DNA of 64,000 bases from Salipaludibacillus keqinensis (GTDB lineage Bacteria; Bacillota; Bacilli; Bacillales; Salisediminibacteriaceae): contig NZ_PDOD01000002.1 in the NCBI RefSeq assembly GCF_003226325.1, forward strand, positions 372,001 through 436,000. Reading direction: 5' to 3'. A program made the translations under genes and the position numbers. The notes under the pieces are model-generated. The model worked only from the letters and a program-made list of their open reading frames with translations. It made no database searches and was not told the origin of the DNA. How positions within the stretch are numbered: the stretch's first letter is position 1; every line of letters begins with the position of its first letter. Positions 61,489 to 64,000 of the stretch are shown here, piece by piece.

Positions 61489-62865
61489 CTACCTTTGTTT
61501 AATAGCAGCATTACTATTATTTTTTTGGATTACTTTTAAACCTGATTGCATATCTGAGGCTAAAATATAGTTCCGGTCCACAAATACACCCCAAATATCT
61601 GCATTTTTCGGTACATAGGATCCGATTTCTTCAGGATTAGACGGATCAGTGATATCTACCATTCTTACACCATCCGAATAATGAGATAAATATAATGTAT
61701 TACCTAAAATTTTAGGGTCGTGAACAGTATAACGTCCTGCTGCTCTTTCCCCTGGTTTTATTTGTTCGACGGAATTAAAAGAGCGATAGTCACCAATTAA
61801 CACTGGGTTGCTTTTGTCTTTAATATCATAAATACGGACGTAACCCCATCCCCTTTCAAACTCTGGATCGGCAGGGTCAGGATTAAATACCTCTCTGTTT
61901 TCAATCAGAATCGTCCCGCCTTTCGCTAAAGCTGCAGAATGTGCGGCGCCTTGGACGTTTCTTTCAAAGCTCGTTCTGCCGACAAATTCTGGTTCTTCAG
62001 GGGTGGAAATATCGAAAATTAAAGTTCCCATATCCCAGAAGGAAACATAGGCAAACTTTCCAGTCGTATCAGTAATCACGCTGTGAGCAAACGATCTTCT
62101 CGTCACATCATTTTTATCTTTAAAAGAGACGCCTGTATATGTTTCTTCTAACTCAGCAGGATCCCACTCAAAAATCACTTCAGGGCTGGCTGGATTGGTT
62201 ACGTCAAGAATGGTAAAATCTTGATATTCTCCCCCAGTAAAATGGTTTGCGTTAGGGTTTGCCGTTAGTAACAACGTACGGTTACCTTGTGTTGTTAAGT
62301 AGAGTTCATGAGTTCCAGTTACTGATTCAGGAAGCTCCCAGTAACCAAGTTTTTTTGGATTAAGCGGGTCGCTCACGTCATATAACAAGGTTCCTCCTCC
62401 AACGGTATTTCTGCTCCATTGCTGGACTGAGACTGCAGCCAGATCACCTTTAAAATATGGCGTATTAACTGATTTAACAACTACTTTTTCCTGCCATGTA
62501 CCTGGTAAATCATCTGCAAAAGCGGAAACTTCAATTGGATTTGATGGATCCTTTAAATCAAATACCCGCACACCGGAAGCGTTATGCGCTTTGGTAGCCA
62601 CGTAAGCAAAGCCTTTGTGAGCATAAAGATCAGCCGTTCTATTATTCACTCCATCAAGCCCGTCCCACGGAACATCTGCTACTTCAACTAAATTCTTTAA
62701 ATTTTTACTCCCTGTTATCGTCGTAACTGTATTAATTTCCCGGCCTTCTTCAATCTCTTCCTGCCATTTACCATCATCGCCTCCCAGCTCATCATGAGCA
62801 AAAATAAAGGATGGCCCTATCAGTATAAAGCTCAAAGTCCCCGCTAGTATTGATGCTTTTTTCAT
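61489..62865 (-). CDS. Secreted LVIVD-repeat protein, copy 2
   Basis: 458 residues, signal peptide MKKASILAGTLSFILIGPSF then mature LVIVD repeats (VFDLKDPSNPIEVSAFAD, LYDVSDPLNPKKLGYWEL, ILDVTNPASPEVIFEWDP, MVDITDPSNPEEIGSYVP). It aligns along its whole length with the protein encoded at 59894-61279, including the ends (ILASDM-x-x-GLKV-x-QKNN), so this is a tandem duplication with substantial divergence. Extracellular; ligand or role unknown. AGGAGG precedes the ATG. Confidence 0.88.
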   Translation of the reverse strand: MKKASILAGTLSFILIGPSFIFAHDELGGDDGKWQEEIEEGREINTVTTITGSKNLKNLVEVADVPWDGLDGVNNRTADLYAHKGFAYVATKAHNASGVRVFDLKDPSNPIEVSAFADDLPGTWQEKVVVKSVNTPYFKGDLAAVSVQQWSRNTVGGGTLLYDVSDPLNPKKLGYWELPESVTGTHELYLTTQGNRTLLLTANPNANHFTGGEYQDFTILDVTNPASPEVIFEWDPAELEETYTGVSFKDKNDVTRRSFAHSVITDTTGKFAYVSFWDMGTLIFDISTPEEPEFVGRTSFERNVQGAAHSAALAKGGTILIENREVFNPDPADPEFERGWGYVRIYDIKDKSNPVLIGDYRSFNSVEQIKPGERAAGRYTVHDPKILGNTLYLSHYSDGVRMVDITDPSNPEEIGSYVPKNADIWGVFVDRNYILASDMQSGLKVIQKNNSNAAIKQR

Positions 62866-63260
62866 TCACTTACCTCCTGAATTATTTATTTAACAATCTG
62901 AGATATACTCTATTAACACTGTGAATACCTTCTTTATTTGGAAAAATAATCAAAAGTCCCGTGTCATTTTTTATACAACAGGGCTATAGAAGGGTGGATT
63001 TAGTGTAAATTAATAGAAAGACTCGGGATAAACTGTAGTTATCAGCGAATAAAAGTGTCTTACTTTCTTTCCTCCATGGTTGTTTTTTTAAAACTGTAGG
63101 GTATAAAAAATTACCTGCTGAAACAAGAAAAAAGTAGCAGAAGGCTGCTATCTTTTCTCGTACTTTTTCAGGAAAAATCAAAAAATTTTTTGTATTTTTT
63201 TTTGCTAAAGGAAGGATTATACTTGATTAAAATTGAATCGGTATTAATGAGGTGAACGCT
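62866..63260. other. Divergent intergenic region
   Basis: About 395 bp between the LVIVD gene and the DUF3967 gene, with T-rich stretches near 63185-63205. A 65-codon minus-strand frame (62984-63181) lacks any support. Nothing else recognised. Confidence 0.4.
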
Positions 63261-63812
63261 ATGGAATACGGACTATTTTCAAAAGATGCAGCGTTAAAAA
63301 TAGATGTACAGCCTGGTACTATGCGTCAATGGTGCATAGCAATCGAAAAAGAAGGATATAAGTTTGAACGAAACGAGAAAGACCAACGAATATTTTATGA
63401 GCGTGACATTAAAATGTTATTTGAATTAAAGACAAAACTCAAAAAAACACGCAATCGTAATAACGCAATAAAATCTGTTGTTGAGCGTTATTTATTTGAA
63501 ATGAACGCTAATAATACACCAAGCGTCCAGCAAGAAAAACGCGATAATATAGTGTTAGCTAAAGATGAATTACAAAGTATGCTTAACGATGCAGTGGAAC
63601 ATGGAATAAAAGAAGCTCTGGAACAGCAAAAACAATTTAACAAGGAAATATCTGAACGACTCGATCAACAAGCAAAAGCCATTAATAAACGAGATAAGGA
63701 TTTATTGGAGGGAATCCGTCAATTACAGGAGTCTAAAAAACTAGAATTACAAGCAGCCGCAACGGAAGAAGAGAAAAGGAATGATAAACCTTGGTGGAAG
63801 TTCTGGAAGTAG
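63261..63812 (+). CDS. MerR-like HTH protein of the DUF3967 family
   Basis: 183 residues: an N-terminal MerR-type helix-turn-helix (about 1-65: YGLFSKDAALKIDVQPGTMRQW, then FERNEKDQRIFYERDI), a long charged coiled coil (about 95-165) and a conserved-looking Trp/Lys ending KPWWKFWK. Proteins of this kind are common on Bacillaceae plasmids and mobile regions, where they may act in replication or partition; here the context is chromosomal-looking. GAGGTG precedes ATG 63261. Downstream sequence up to the terminator holds no gene. Confidence 0.82.
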   Translation: MEYGLFSKDAALKIDVQPGTMRQWCIAIEKEGYKFERNEKDQRIFYERDIKMLFELKTKLKKTRNRNNAIKSVVERYLFEMNANNTPSVQQEKRDNIVLAKDELQSMLNDAVEHGIKEALEQQKQFNKEISERLDQQAKAINKRDKDLLEGIRQLQESKKLELQAAATEEEKRNDKPWWKFWK

Positions 63813-63961
63813 GTTCCTCTGGTTCTGGTCTGTATCATTTCGTCCATCACAACGAACCCGCCTAACGCTGTTGCTCCTATGTAAGTCCTGTAAACAACTA
63901 ATAATGAAAAAAGTACCTTGATAGACTCCCTTCAACCTTATAGAGAAGCTTTAACATAAAG

Positions 63962-64000
63962 AAGGCACAACGAGAAGATGAACTCTTCTTGTTGTGCCTT
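63962..64000. terminator. Terminator hairpin at the right edge
   Basis: AAGGCACAACGAGAAGA / TCTTCTTGTTGTGCCTT with a five-base loop and one mismatch; the window ends at its last base, so a T-run cannot be seen. Confidence 0.7.

Noticed and set aside
62984-63181. A 65-codon minus-strand gene
   Set aside because: No ribosome site and no coding character; it lies in a divergent promoter region.

Overview
The window reads as chromosomal DNA of a low-GC Gram-positive bacterium of the family Bacillaceae. The evidence is strong AGGAGG-type ribosome binding sites, many TTG/GTG starts, intrinsic terminators after most units, CcpA (cre) sites, and runs of genes typical of Bacillus: dapH-dapL with a mscS-type channel and ktrC, yjcG-yjcF, yutG, luxS, yppG. 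A halophilic or alkaliphilic relative (Halobacillus-like) is my guess; the sequence does not prove it.

Layout. 1-5.6 kb: urease genes ureF-E-C-B-A (minus strand, cut by the left edge) behind a DUR3-type urea/sodium symporter and its small partner, with a cre-like site upstream. 6.2-20.7 kb: a housekeeping block with lysine/peptidoglycan precursor genes (dapH, dapL), an HD-GYP protein, a glutaredoxin-like protein, a MscS channel, KtrC, a lone FtsE-like ATPase, an Hsp20-YppG pair flanked by two paralogous membrane proteins, a nitroreductase, luxS, yjcFG and yutG, then an isolated tRNA-Val. 21.2-32 kb: a catabolic island on the minus strand made of a PcaC-like protein, two dehydrogenases, a TRAP transporter, an SDR, a metallo-beta-lactamase-fold hydrolase, a double CMD-domain protein, a GntR regulator and an AEC transporter, with two cre-like sites and one MITE-like element. 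32-39 kb: an accessory stretch of single genes (DinB, GNAT, three nucleotidyltransferases, methyltransferase, DUF1883) and a yeeE/yedE pseudogene with an internal inversion. 39.8-46.3 kb: ctaG plus DUF2243, a FAD-Rieske protein behind a SigB-like promoter, then cstA, a cory-CC-star-type protein and an ArsA-type ATPase. 47-50.5 kb: more single accessory genes, one a frameshifted kinase. 51-56.1 kb: a PRD regulator and a lactose/cellobiose-family PTS operon. 56.4-64 kb: small membrane proteins, a lipoprotein hydrolase, a SUKH protein, a decayed hydrolase, two tandem LVIVD-repeat secreted proteins and a DUF3967 DNA-binding protein.

The most striking non-gene signal is a set of five intergenic tandem arrays (about 8.95, 14.66, 17.65, 39.42 and 46.49 kb). 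Their sequences differ, but all have a 51-52 bp period and most units hold a short inverted repeat. Two arrays share the same palindrome core and two others share a 12-nt core. Several genes shorter than 60 codons, with good ribosome binding sites, are also listed.
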